From assembly GCA_965279595.1 (NCBI GenBank), contig OZ257246.1:930001-994000 (forward strand): DNA of 64,000 nt. The letters are read 5' to 3'. The DNA comes from CAIKLP01 sp965279595 (GTDB lineage: Bacteria > Bacteroidota > Bacteroidia > Sphingobacteriales > Sphingobacteriaceae). Shown here in pieces: positions 16,136 to 25,398 of this stretch. The position numbers and the translations under genes are program-made. Below the pieces are notes generated by a model. The model worked only from the letters and a program-made list of their open reading frames with translations. It made no database searches and had not been told where the DNA came from. Each line of letters begins with the position of its first letter. The first letter of the stretch is position 1.

Positions 16136-19100
16136 TTAAAAGTCAAGGCTTAAAGAAACATAATAAACCGGTTTCTCTTCAACCATACTATTTTGAACTC
16201 CCCAGGCCATGTCAAATCGAATAAAATAGCCCAACAATCTTGATCTTGCACCCCAACCAAAGCCACCTACAATTGGGAATTTTGGTTCAACCACTTTTAC
16301 AATAACTGGTGGTCCTTGAACATCAATTTTATTGAAACGGTTTTCATCACTAAATGGATTTGTTCCCAACCATGCAGCGCCAACATCAGCAAATGGTACT
16401 AATTGGAAGTTTTTTACAAAGTCTGATTTAATAGGTCTATTCAGAAAATAAGCAAAAACAGGAACTCTTATCTCTGTATTAGCAACTACAAAACTATTTC
16501 CATTTCTGATGTTTTGTGTAAAGCCCCTTAAATTTGTTGCTAATGCTTGATACTTGTAATTTCTTGTTTGATCAATTTGAATGTTATTGTTAAACCTTGG
16601 AATAATCCAACTATCAACACCGCCCAGATAATACATTACTTTTTGATCTGCAATAGAGGTGGAAGCAGCAAATCTTCCTGCAAAAATAATTTGTCTACTT
16701 ATCTTTTGGTAATGACGTGCATCAAAACCCAAATTAATCATATTGTTTTTTGTATTGTCAATATCAATAAACTGTTCAGCATAAATTTTATAACGCGTAC
16801 CATTATACAAATTCAATCCTTTGTAAATAGTGTTATCAAAAATATATTCAATTCTATAACCTAAATTGTTGTTATAAAAATTTGGTTGATTCAAACTAAA
16901 ACTATCTGTTGATAAAATTATTCTTTCATCTCTTCTATAAAAAATAGTTGCTTTTATTGCAGACTGTTCATTGAATGGATATTTGCTGATATACTTAAAT
17001 TCATAGCTATTGGTTCTTACTGCATCTATTCCTTGATACTCATCACCTCCTTGTTTGTAAAAAATTATTTGCTTATCAATTCTCTTCTTTAGATTTTCGA
17101 AACTTAAAAAATATTCAGGGATAGTCAAGTTTCCAGCCAATCTAAAACCTCCAGTAAATCTGTAATCTTCCATCAAATCTGCTGTACCAACTTTTATCAA
17201 TGCGTTTACTGAAGAGTTTACGAAAATAGGTCCAACACCTGTGAATTGCTGATAGGTATTAGAAATTAAACTATTATCAATTTGACTTACTAAATAACTT
17301 GTTGAGAATTCTGGTAAATAAGGAATTGGTGCTGATTTTGAAAAAACATTTTCTAAAGAAATTATTCTTTCTGATTTGTTTTCTTTTTTCTCCCTAACAT
17401 AAATTACACTATAGCCTTTATTAGTTTTTTGTTTGATAGCAATTGTATTGTCAGTTTTTTTTCTTGGAAATTCTGATTGAAAAAAATATGATTTTGAATT
17501 CGCTATGGTGTCAACAAATGTGGAATCTCCAACAATAATAATTGAATCTTTAATTGATGCAGCATATATTGAATCTGCTTTTTGGGTAGAATCAATCACT
17601 CTTTGTGCTTCAACCTTTAACAATTTTTGTTCTTGATTTTTTTTCTTGTTTATAGAAAAAGGAGTTTGTTTTAAATTGATAGAATCTACGTTTTGTTTAT
17701 TTGGAATTATAAACAATTGCGTTTGTTTGATATTTGAAAGTATATCAGTAATTCGTTTCGAACGTTTGCTTATGTCTTGATTAATAATATTACGCGAATA
17801 ATTTGTTAGTGGAGTTGTAACAAAGGAATCTTTATAAACAACTATTGTGGTATCGTAATAAAATATTGTGGTATCGTAGATATAATCTATTGTACTATCT
17901 AACTTTAGTGCCGATCTATTGATAACGCCACTTTCATCTGATAAATAAGCAATGACTGAAGTATCTAATTCAATTGGATTACTTTCTGTTATATAGGGTG
18001 TTTTAGTTAATCTTTTTAATTCAATTGATCTTGTCATTAAATTATATTCAAACAAGTCATAGTTCACCACTGGACTGAAAATGGAGTAAGTTTCTTTTTT
18101 TAATGAGTCGTTAATTCTATTTGAACTAAATACAATTTTATTTGATCGCTCAAAATATCTTGGATTTAAATCGTCATACCAATCGTTCGTTAATTGTTCA
18201 TCGCGTCTTGAAGGAATGTCATATAAGTATAAATCAGATTGTCCATTACGTATGGCTGAAAGCACCCACCTACGGCCATCTGAAGAGTAATCAAAATCTA
18301 ATATTTTTTCATACTTATACATTTTGATTAACACATTTTCTTTCTTGTCGGCCAAGTTTAAAATGTTTATACAAGGCATACTTTTTTTCTCATAGCTTAC
18401 AGCTAATAGTAAACTGCTTGGGTGCCATGATAAAATTGGATCGGTAGTTTCAGAAATAAATGAATTGCTCTTCATACCTGTCCTGAAAACCTTTTTAGTT
18501 TTCTCGGTTTCTAAATCATAAATATAAACTGTAAACCTGCCATTTCTATTGATGATGTAGGCATACTTTTTAGCATCTGGACTAATTTTAAATTGATCGT
18601 ATTTAAATTTTGTAGTTCTCTTTTTCTTTTTGTGACTGAATTGAAATTCTTTTGAGGGTAGAGTCTTTCCTACATCTTGCTTCTCATATTGTTTTTTATA
18701 ATATTCAAGCCAAACTGGTCCGAGTTCTTTAAAGTTTAATCCAACAATATATAAAAATCCACTCTCTGCATTTCTATTTACACGAGTCATGTAAACAATA
18801 TTTGAAATAGAGGCTAATCCAAAATTGTCAACCACATATTTCCAAATGGAATGACCTGCAACTGTTGCATCTTTCTCGGCAATGCGATTGAATTTTTTAT
18901 AACGACCACTATTAATCCCATCTTTTAGTTCATTATCTAATTGTACATTCCACTCTTCAGCAATATAAGAAGTTAAACCTGGTAAAAACCAATCAGGTAA
19001 AGTAAGTAAAGTTGAATTAGAAAGCTTTTCTTGAAAATTACCACCATACAATAATTCATTAATCAGTACTTGTGCAATCCCTGCCCTAATCTGTTTGTAT

Positions 19101-19516
19101 AGATGAGAAGTATTTCCATCAAAATAAATGAATAATTTATTGCCTACAATTTGAGTTACACCACCAGTGTTTTGCTGTTGATCAGTAACTAATCCTAAAT
19201 TAGTTTGAACTAAATCCGAATATTTATTATAAGCTAGAATTTTTATTCTACCAGCTAATTTATAATCTAGAATATTTTCTATTTCTTTTAAATTTTGTTC
19301 AGCAATTTTTCCAACCATTGCACCCATTTCTTTTCCATTTTTATAATAATAGGTATCGAAATGTGAAGAGCGATAATAGAACCATTGAAAATCTTTAAAT
19401 TGAACTCTATTCTTTCCGAATTCAGTTTGTGTACCTTGAGCCTGGCCAAAAGAATTCTTATGCGATGTGATAATCACAAAAAAACACAAAAGAATTTTGA
19501 TCAGTTTCTTCAACAT
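16136..19516 (-). CDS. Giant envelope protein: degenerate peptidase, beta-propeller, outer-membrane barrel
   Basis: 1126 residues. A signal peptide (residues 1-25) is followed by a peptidase-MA-like domain (about 45-280) in which the expected HExxH is absent (RAGIAQVLINE at 144-154) although the later LPDWFLPGLTSYIAEEW resembles the family's WFxEGLAxY block. Next come PD40/TolB-like propeller repeats (about 310-530; FKISPDAKKYAYIINRNGRF, DFDYSSDGRRWVLSAIRNGQ), a low-complexity linker with YDTT repeats (about 545-720) and a C-terminal barrel ending in YVSLSLDF. It is probably in the outer membrane. Often named TolB-like, but it is not TolB itself. Convergent with gldD. Confidence 0.75.
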   Translation of the reverse strand: MLKKLIKILLCFFVIITSHKNSFGQAQGTQTEFGKNRVQFKDFQWFYYRSSHFDTYYYKNGKEMGAMVGKIAEQNLKEIENILDYKLAGRIKILAYNKYSDLVQTNLGLVTDQQQNTGGVTQIVGNKLFIYFDGNTSHLYKQIRAGIAQVLINELLYGGNFQEKLSNSTLLTLPDWFLPGLTSYIAEEWNVQLDNELKDGINSGRYKKFNRIAEKDATVAGHSIWKYVVDNFGLASISNIVYMTRVNRNAESGFLYIVGLNFKELGPVWLEYYKKQYEKQDVGKTLPSKEFQFSHKKKKRTTKFKYDQFKISPDAKKYAYIINRNGRFTVYIYDLETEKTKKVFRTGMKSNSFISETTDPILSWHPSSLLLAVSYEKKSMPCINILNLADKKENVLIKMYKYEKILDFDYSSDGRRWVLSAIRNGQSDLYLYDIPSRRDEQLTNDWYDDLNPRYFERSNKIVFSSNRINDSLKKETYSIFSPVVNYDLFEYNLMTRSIELKRLTKTPYITESNPIELDTSVIAYLSDESGVINRSALKLDSTIDYIYDTTIFYYDTTIVVYKDSFVTTPLTNYSRNIINQDISKRSKRITDILSNIKQTQLFIIPNKQNVDSINLKQTPFSINKKKNQEQKLLKVEAQRVIDSTQKADSIYAASIKDSIIIVGDSTFVDTIANSKSYFFQSEFPRKKTDNTIAIKQKTNKGYSVIYVREKKENKSERIISLENVFSKSAPIPYLPEFSTSYLVSQIDNSLISNTYQQFTGVGPIFVNSSVNALIKVGTADLMEDYRFTGGFRLAGNLTIPEYFLSFENLKKRIDKQIIFYKQGGDEYQGIDAVRTNSYEFKYISKYPFNEQSAIKATIFYRRDERIILSTDSFSLNQPNFYNNNLGYRIEYIFDNTIYKGLNLYNGTRYKIYAEQFIDIDNTKNNMINLGFDARHYQKISRQIIFAGRFAASTSIADQKVMYYLGGVDSWIIPRFNNNIQIDQTRNYKYQALATNLRGFTQNIRNGNSFVVANTEIRVPVFAYFLNRPIKSDFVKNFQLVPFADVGAAWLGTNPFSDENRFNKIDVQGPPVIVKVVEPKFPIVGGFGWGARSRLLGYFIRFDMAWGVQNSMVEEKPVYYVSLSLDF

Positions 19517-19730
19517 GCTTTGATTTTAATTTTGCTTTAAAGAACCCCTAATTTAAATAATAAATTGGTTGGATTTAGTAAAAAAGCCACAATTAGATTA
19601 GTTTTTACAATATTTTGATTAGAACGTACTAAGAATAGTTTTAATACTATAGTTTGATTTAATGGTAATGTTAATTTCCAGCAAAGGAAAAACTCATTCT
19701 ATTTGAGTAATTTTACATTTTATTTTCATT

Positions 19731-20372
19731 ATGATAACCATTCAATCCTTCACTTTCAATCCTTTTCAAGAGAATACTTATGTTTTATATAATGAGCAAA
19801 AAGAAGCCATTATCATTGATCCAGGATGTTATATTCGTGAGGAAGAAAATGAATTAAATAGCTTTATAGTAGATAAGCAACTAAATCCAACTCAGTTAAT
19901 TAATACACATACTCATATTGATCATGTATTAGGTAATGCATTTGTGCAACATAAATTTCAGTTATTGCCTTTAATGCATAAGGCTGAATTGCCTGTTTTG
20001 AGAGCAATTCCAGCCTATGCTCCTAATTATGGAATTAAGTATCAACCATCAGCAGAGCCAGAATCGTTTTTGGAAGAAGGAGATATTGTGAAATTGGGAG
20101 AAGATGAATTAATGGTTTTATTTACTCCAGGACATTCACCAGGAAGTATTTCATTTTATTCAAAAGTTCAACAGTTTGTAATTTCTGGTGATGTGCTTTT
20201 TTATAGAAGTATTGGGAGAACTGATTTAACAGGAGGAAATTATGATGTTTTAATTGATTCAATCAACACTAAATTAATGACCTTACCTGATGATACCATT
20301 GTTTACAGTGGACATGGAGGCACAACAACAATAGGCGCAGAAAAAATGTATAATCCATTTATAAATCAGTAA
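19731..20372 (+). CDS. MBL-fold metallohydrolase, glyoxalase-II-like
   Basis: A 213-residue metallo-beta-lactamase-fold hydrolase. The zinc motif THTHIDHVLGN is near residue 60, with further ligands in FTPGHSPGS and SGDVLF, and the C-terminal YSGHGGTTTIGAEKMYNPF typical of small glyoxalase-II-like proteins. The substrate may be a glutathione-type or other thioester; this is not determined by sequence. The LolC/E-like permease starts two bases after its stop, so they are cotranscribed. Confidence 0.88.
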   Translation: MITIQSFTFNPFQENTYVLYNEQKEAIIIDPGCYIREEENELNSFIVDKQLNPTQLINTHTHIDHVLGNAFVQHKFQLLPLMHKAELPVLRAIPAYAPNYGIKYQPSAEPESFLEEGDIVKLGEDELMVLFTPGHSPGSISFYSKVQQFVISGDVLFYRSIGRTDLTGGNYDVLIDSINTKLMTLPDDTIVYSGHGGTTTIGAEKMYNPFINQ

Positions 20373-20373
20373 A

Positions 20374-21615
20374 ATGAGGAGTTCCTTTTTTATTGCTAAA
20401 CGCTATTTATTTGCAAAAAAAACAACCAATGCCATTACTTGGATTTCATGGATTTCAGTAATTGGTGTTACTATAGGAACAGCTGCGTTGTTTGTAATAC
20501 TCAGTGTTTTCAATGGTTTCGAGGAATTGAATTTGATTTATTACAAAAAGCTTAGTCCTGATTTAAAAGTTATTCCTATAACAGGCACTAAGTTTGATAC
20601 ATCAACATTATCTAATAAAACTTTTAAGAATGATTTGATTGACTATAAGGTTACACTTTTAGAAGGAAATGTATTGTTGAAGTATAACAACGCTCAATAC
20701 TTTGCAAATGTAAAAGGAGTAAGTGATGATTTTATGAAATCTAAGGAATTAGATTCTGTAATATCAGCTGGTAGTTTTGTGTTGAAAGAAAATGGTAATT
20801 CTTATGCAGTTATTGGCAGTGGTATTGAATACGCATTAGGGATTGATGTGTCGCAACCTTTGGGACAAATTTCCATTTTTGCACCCAAAAAAAACACTAG
20901 TATTTCAACTATCGACCCTTCAAGTTCATTAAATAGAATGGAGATATTTCCTTCAGGCATGTTCAGTGTGCTTCAAGAAATGGATGACCGTGTAATGTTT
21001 GTTCCTATTGAGTTTGCAGAAAATTTATTAGATGAAAAAGGTCAAGCAAGTGCAATTGATATTTATTTGAAAGACGAAGAAAATATTACAGAAGTACAAC
21101 ATGATTTAGAAACCTCACTTCCTAAAAATTTCAAAGTGAAGAATAGATATGAATTAAATGAAGCTTTGTATAAAGTGTTAAACACAGAAAGGTGGGCTGT
21201 GTATTTAGTATTAACTTTTATTTTAATTATAGCTATTTGCAATATCATTGGTTCAATAACCATGTTAATTATTGATAAGAAAAAAGATATTGCTGTGTTG
21301 AGAACAATGGGAGCAACCTTTCAATTAATTCAACGAATTTATTTTTTTGAAGGAATGATGATTGCATTAGCAGGAACATTTTTGGGATTAATTTTAGGCG
21401 CTGGATTTTCTTTTTTACAATTAAAATATGGCTTGATTCAAATTACTTCTGCTGATGGAGTATTCATGCAAGCCTATCCAGTAAAAATTATATTAACAGA
21501 CTTTCTCTTAGTGTTTGCAACCGTTTTCAGCATATCTCTAGTTGCAACTTGGTTTACTTCTAAACAAAGCAAAATTTCAGATCAGCCTATTAAAGAAACT
21601 ATAATGGGAAATTAA
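20374..21615 (+). CDS. ABC transporter permease of the LolC/LolE type
   Basis: A 413-residue FtsX/MacB-fold permease: one membrane helix near the N-terminus (TWISWISVIGVTIGTAALFVIL), a large periplasmic domain and three C-terminal helices (YLVLTFILIIAICNIIG, IALAGTFLGLILGAG, TDFLLVFATVFSISLVA). The N-terminal FIAKRYLFAKKTTNAITWIS matches the lipoprotein-release group that sends lipoproteins to the outer membrane. No ATPase partner (LolD) is nearby. Convergent with mqnB, overlapping by four bases. Confidence 0.85.
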   Translation: MRSSFFIAKRYLFAKKTTNAITWISWISVIGVTIGTAALFVILSVFNGFEELNLIYYKKLSPDLKVIPITGTKFDTSTLSNKTFKNDLIDYKVTLLEGNVLLKYNNAQYFANVKGVSDDFMKSKELDSVISAGSFVLKENGNSYAVIGSGIEYALGIDVSQPLGQISIFAPKKNTSISTIDPSSSLNRMEIFPSGMFSVLQEMDDRVMFVPIEFAENLLDEKGQASAIDIYLKDEENITEVQHDLETSLPKNFKVKNRYELNEALYKVLNTERWAVYLVLTFILIIAICNIIGSITMLIIDKKKDIAVLRTMGATFQLIQRIYFFEGMMIALAGTFLGLILGAGFSFLQLKYGLIQITSADGVFMQAYPVKIILTDFLLVFATVFSISLVATWFTSKQSKISDQPIKETIMGN

Positions 21616-22277
21616 TTTGGAAGGTTTTCAATTAAATCAATCATAAAATCATTCACGTTCTTTATAGCTTTTTGAATTTCCCATGCATCACGATTTCTTT
21701 TTTCTACATAATTTGAAATGGATCTAATTTGAATGCAAGGTATTTTTTCATTCATACAACAAAAATAAAATGCAGCACCTTCCATGCTTTCTATTTGTGG
21801 ATTGAAATGTTTTTGTGTTGCTAAAATACTCGATAATTTTCCGTGTGCTTTGTTAACAGTTATAGCTCTAACTTTTTTGATTCTTTGTAATTGATTTTCA
21901 ATAGTTGTTTCTTTCGGAGTTAATTCGCCCCATTTATAAGGAAACTCATTGGGCTCTTGAAATCCCAATTGAACTAATGACAAAAAATTATCATCATCCT
22001 CTGCACCTATTTCTGAAAACAAATCTGATTTGATTCGAACTACTTCACCCAAATTTAAATCTCTATCAAAAGCACCAGCAATACCGATATTAATGGCGAG
22101 GTCATATTCATGCGTTTCAAAATGTTTAGCTAATTGATAGGTTGTATTGATCATTCCTACTCCAGTTACTATCCATTCAAATGTGTGATTCTTATAATTC
22201 GGATTAGAATTAAAACTAAAATGGGACAATAATGGTTTGATTTCTAAATCAGTTGCTGATACCAAGAGAATTTTCAT
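21612..22277 (-). CDS. mqnB: Futalosine hydrolase MqnB
   Basis: Nucleoside-phosphorylase-fold enzyme that removes hypoxanthine from futalosine (or adenine from aminofutalosine) in menaquinone synthesis. The 221-residue protein starts MKILLVSATDLEIKPLL and shows VTGVGMINTTYQLAKH, INIGIAGAFDR, SMEGAAFYFCC and IRSISNYVEKRNR with the catalytic-type Asp in RDAWEI. It differs from MTA/SAH nucleosidase by these blocks. With mqnD at 3.3 kb it shows the futalosine route. Its 5' end overlaps the region before the pterin pair, which runs divergently. Confidence 0.88.
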   Translation of the reverse strand: MKILLVSATDLEIKPLLSHFSFNSNPNYKNHTFEWIVTGVGMINTTYQLAKHFETHEYDLAINIGIAGAFDRDLNLGEVVRIKSDLFSEIGAEDDDNFLSLVQLGFQEPNEFPYKWGELTPKETTIENQLQRIKKVRAITVNKAHGKLSSILATQKHFNPQIESMEGAAFYFCCMNEKIPCIQIRSISNYVEKRNRDAWEIQKAIKNVNDFMIDLIENLPN

Positions 22278-22342
22278 GCTCTAAATTAGTAAAAGCACTG
22301 AAAATTAATAAACAATTCGCTGATAGTCAGCAAGTCTTTCTA

Positions 22343-22350
22343 TATATTTG
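22343..22350 (+). promoter_or_regulatory. Putative promoter of the pterin pair, -7 box TATATTTG
   Basis: TATATTTG matches TAnnTTTG and lies 20 bases before the ATG at 22370. It supports starting the PTPS-like gene at 22370 instead of the longer in-frame opening at 22253. No good -33 box was seen. Confidence 0.5.
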
Positions 22351-22369
22351 CGATTCAAAAAACGGGAAA

Positions 22370-22780
22370 ATGATTTATATTACTAGAAGAGAGCGATTTA
22401 ATGCAGCCCATAAGTTATATCGAGAAGAATGGAGTTTAGAAGAAAACGCAAAGGTTTTTGGTAAATGTTCAAATCCAAATTGGCATGGACACAATTATGA
22501 ATTGTTTGTTACCATCAAAGGTGAAGTAAATCCAGAAACTGGATTTGTGGTTGACCTTAAAGATTTGAGAGATATCATCAATAAAGAAGTTATTGATAAA
22601 TTAGATCATCGAAATATCAATATGGATGTTGATTTTATGAAAGGTAAGATGGCATCAACTGAAGTATTGGCAATTGAAATTTGGAACCAATTAGTTGTGC
22701 CTATCAATGCAAAAGGTGTGCAGATGCACAGTTTAAAGTTGTACGAAACTGAGAATAATTTTGTTGAATATTTTGGATAA
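22370..22780 (+). CDS. 6-pyruvoyl-tetrahydropterin synthase / QueD family protein
   Basis: A 136-residue T-fold lyase acting on dihydroneopterin triphosphate. Zinc histidines are in FNAAHKL and WHGHNYEL; the catalytic-type Cys33 sits five residues before the HGH (C-x5-HGH), the spacing of true PTPS enzymes, whereas queuosine QueD usually has C-x3-HGH. LDHRNIN and KLYETENNFVEY complete the active site. The adjacent folE supplies the substrate, so a biopterin-type product is plausible. A longer frame from 22253 has no family match. Confidence 0.85.
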   Translation: MIYITRRERFNAAHKLYREEWSLEENAKVFGKCSNPNWHGHNYELFVTIKGEVNPETGFVVDLKDLRDIINKEVIDKLDHRNINMDVDFMKGKMASTEVLAIEIWNQLVVPINAKGVQMHSLKLYETENNFVEYFG

Positions 22781-23415
22781 TGATTAATAAAAAATCAATG
22801 ACAGAAGATAATGAAATGGATGGCTATCAAAAAATTGATCAGTACAACCAAGAGCTCATAGATAAATTAGCTGTAAGTTATAAAAGTGTATTAACTAATT
22901 TAGGGGAAGATGCAAACCGTGAAGGCTTGTTGAAAACACCTGAACGTGTTGCTAAAGCAATGCAATTTCTTACTCATGGATATGATTTAGATCCTTCTGA
23001 AATATTACGTTCAGCTATGTTTAAAGAAGAGTATTCTCAAATGGTTATTGTGAAAGACATAGAAATTTATTCATTGTGCGAACATCATTTACTTCCATTT
23101 TTTGGAAAAGCACATATTGCTTATATACCCAACGGCCATATAGTTGGCTTAAGTAAAATTCCTAGAGTAGCTGATGCATTTGCTAGAAGATTGCAAGTGC
23201 AAGAACGTTTGACAAATGAAATTAGAGATTGCATTCAAAACACTTTGAAACCAGCAGGTGTAGCGGTAGTAATAGAATGTAAACATTTATGCATGAGCAT
23301 GAGGGGAATTCAAAAACAAAATTCAGTTACAACAACTTCTGCATTCACAGGTGCATTTGAAAATGAAAAAACCAGGTCTGAATTTATGCGATTAATTGCT
23401 GCGGATTTGGCGTAG
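22780..23415 (+). CDS. folE: GTP cyclohydrolase I
   Basis: Converts GTP to 7,8-dihydroneopterin triphosphate, first step of folate and pterin synthesis. The 211-residue product shows GLLKTPERVAKAM, the zinc and active-site block IYSLCEHHLLPFFGKAH, and VVIECKHLCMSMRGIQK carrying the second zinc Cys. The start ATG shares one base with the stop of the PTPS-like gene, implying coupled translation; an ATG six codons later is an alternative start. FolE here appears to be the zinc-dependent type IA. Confidence 0.97.
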   Translation: MINKKSMTEDNEMDGYQKIDQYNQELIDKLAVSYKSVLTNLGEDANREGLLKTPERVAKAMQFLTHGYDLDPSEILRSAMFKEEYSQMVIVKDIEIYSLCEHHLLPFFGKAHIAYIPNGHIVGLSKIPRVADAFARRLQVQERLTNEIRDCIQNTLKPAGVAVVIECKHLCMSMRGIQKQNSVTTTSAFTGAFENEKTRSEFMRLIAADLA

Positions 23416-24063
23416 TTACTTTATCAAAAAAAACAAAGTAAAATAAAAATGACAAGCTGCACCGGCAACTACAAATAAATGCCAAACGGCATGCAAACCA
23501 ATATTTGGGAATTTTTTATCTCTATTGTAAAAGTAAGAACCTACTGAATAAAATAAACCTCCAGCAAAAAGCCAAGCAATGGCTTCTAATGATAGTTGTT
23601 GATAAATAGGTTTAATTATAAAAACCATCATCCATCCCATAACTAAATATAAGCTCAAAGAAAGTTTGTGATTAGTCAATTTTCCTGAAAGTTTGGAACT
23701 AATTCCAAATATGGCAATGCCCCAAACAATACAAAAGAATAACAATAAGAAATCTCCTTTGAGTAATAATAATAAAGGGGTGTAAGATCCAGCAATCATT
23801 AGGTATATAGAGGCATGATCTAATTTTCTCCATTGCTTTTTTTCATCGGCATTTTTGGGCACACTATGATAAAGCGCACTTGAAGTGAACATTAAAATAA
23901 ATGCAACTCCATAAATGATAGATGCATAATATTTCATATCCGTATCTGCTGAGGCTAACAAATAACCAATAGCGGGAATAAATAAAACTGCTGGGATTGC
24001 GTGAGTATAAAAGTTGGCGGGTTCTCTAATTTCAAATCCTAAACTATTCTTTTTCTTCTCCAT
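23416..24063 (-). CDS. Hemolysin III / TrhA family membrane protein
   Basis: A 215-residue integral membrane protein with seven predicted helices. Family blocks are visible: ANFYTHAIPAVLFIPAIG, the SALYHSVPK motif, WRKLDHASIYLMIAGSYTPL and the C-terminal IGLHAVWHLFVVAGA, with conserved His/Asp residues of the PAQR-like metal site. Bacterial members have been tied to membrane-energetics homeostasis; haemolysis is not implied. I start at the ATG at 24063, whose product begins MEKKKNSLGFE; it overlaps the rbfA end by 20 bases. An upstream ATG would add 26 unrelated residues. Confidence 0.85.
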   Translation of the reverse strand: MEKKKNSLGFEIREPANFYTHAIPAVLFIPAIGYLLASADTDMKYYASIIYGVAFILMFTSSALYHSVPKNADEKKQWRKLDHASIYLMIAGSYTPLLLLLKGDFLLLFFCIVWGIAIFGISSKLSGKLTNHKLSLSLYLVMGWMMVFIIKPIYQQLSLEAIAWLFAGGLFYSVGSYFYNRDKKFPNIGLHAVWHLFVVAGAACHFYFTLFFLIK

Positions 24064-24415
24064 CTTTAGGCTTATTGATATTATCAAACAATTTATCCAT
24101 TCTTGATGCATACTCCATTGAATCATCAATAAAGAATTCAATTGTTGGAATAATTCGAACTTGATTTCTAATTTTTTCGCCTAGTTTATATCTAATTTCT
24201 CTTGATTGAGAACGAAGTTCATTGATAAGCAATTCATTATTCGCTGCATTGTAAATACTCAAGTATACACGAGCAACTGATAAATCAGGACTCATTCTAA
24301 CCATTGTAATAGTTACGATTGAATTTCCATGAAATGACCAACCTTCTTTTTGAAGTATTTCACTCAATTCTTTTTGAATTACTCTTGCAAACTTTTGTTG
24401 ACGTTTACTTTCCAT
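24044..24415 (-). CDS. rbfA: Ribosome-binding factor A
   Basis: Assembly factor for the 30S subunit, binding near 16S helix 1. The 123-residue KH-like protein begins SKRQQKFARVIQKELSEILQ after an initial Met-Glu, then VTITMVRMSPDLSVARVYLSI and RIIPTIEFFIDDSMEYASRMD, all typical of RbfA. It lies between the GT2 gene (11 bases upstream) and the HlyIII gene, overlapping the latter. Confidence 0.93.
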   Translation of the reverse strand: MESKRQQKFARVIQKELSEILQKEGWSFHGNSIVTITMVRMSPDLSVARVYLSIYNAANNELLINELRSQSREIRYKLGEKIRNQVRIIPTIEFFIDDSMEYASRMDKLFDNINKPKDGEEKE

Positions 24416-24426
24416 TTTGTATTTTT

Positions 24427-25248
24427 TTAGGTGCTAACGTTATCTTTTAAATATAACGCCAACTCTGCTTCTGTCCACTTGTCTTCTAATCTTATTAAAT
24501 TAGCTGCATCTGCAAATATAGGTGGTTTAGATTTTAATGTGATTCTTATATAATGATGATTGAAAACCCCCAATGCAATATGACAAGGTTTTATATCTCC
24601 ATGATCAATTGACCTTTTTTTACTTCGTATGTATAAATCAAAATCAGCACCTTGAATTCTTTCATCCCAATATCCTAATAAATCAAGCGCTTTTCTATTA
24701 AAAATTACACTATTTCCAACAAAACCTTCAATAACCTGGTACCTGAATTTATAAAATCGATTGACTGAAAACATCACCCAATTGCCATACATCAATTTAT
24801 GCATGAGCAAAAGTGCATTTTTAGATCTACTAAAATAACCAATTACATTTTTGATTGCCTTCCACTTTCTCCCTAAATATTTAGTTGCTTCTGGGCTCTC
24901 CACTCTTTCTATACCACAAACAGTAATTACATCAAGTTGGTTAGTCTCCATGGTATCTATTATTTTTTGATCCCAATTAGGTGCAACAATAATGTCGTTG
25001 TTTAGGAAAGCAAACAAATCATATTTGGCAACTTTTATACCTTGATTTTGAGTGTGAGGATAAGAGTAATTCTCTTTATTTTCAATAACTGTTGCTCCAA
25101 TTTCTTTGAAAAACTCTTTACTACCATCTGTTGAATTATTATCAATGATGATTAATTCGAATGGGTTTTGGGTGTACTTTTGCAAGTTTTCCCAAAATAT
25201 CCGATTCATATCTAATTGATTATGTATGGCAGTTATTATGCTAATCAT
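24427..25248 (-). CDS. Family 2 glycosyltransferase
   Basis: A 273-residue GT-A-fold transferase. N-terminal ISIITAIHNQLDMNR and LIIIDNNSTDGSKEFF bind the nucleotide sugar; FAFLNNDIIV near residue 90 supplies the metal-binding DxD-equivalent. No membrane segment is seen, so it is cytoplasmic or peripheral. Acceptor and sugar are unknown; LPS or surface glycan is a guess. A TATCTTTG box lies 15 bases before the start. It is divergent from the MsbA-like gene. Confidence 0.85.
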   Translation of the reverse strand: MISIITAIHNQLDMNRIFWENLQKYTQNPFELIIIDNNSTDGSKEFFKEIGATVIENKENYSYPHTQNQGIKVAKYDLFAFLNNDIIVAPNWDQKIIDTMETNQLDVITVCGIERVESPEATKYLGRKWKAIKNVIGYFSRSKNALLLMHKLMYGNWVMFSVNRFYKFRYQVIEGFVGNSVIFNRKALDLLGYWDERIQGADFDLYIRSKKRSIDHGDIKPCHIALGVFNHHYIRITLKSKPPIFADAANLIRLEDKWTEAELALYLKDNVST

Positions 25249-25262
25249 GAGCTAATATTGTA

Positions 25263-25270
25263 CAAAGATA
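25263..25270 (-). promoter_or_regulatory. Putative promoter of the GT2 gene, TATCTTTG
   Basis: The plus strand reads CAAAGATA, so the minus strand has TATCTTTG, an exact TAnnTTTG box, 15 bases before the glycosyltransferase ATG. It may also drive rbfA and the HlyIII gene. No matching -33 box was found. Confidence 0.5.
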
Positions 25271-25398
25271 GTATTCTGAATTGAGCTAATTATTCTGATT
25301 AATGTAATTATAGTAAATTGCAGCCTTATTGCAAGACTTAACAATTATTTTTAATTTATGTGGATCTATATCATTCATTCAGGCAAAACCAATAATCA

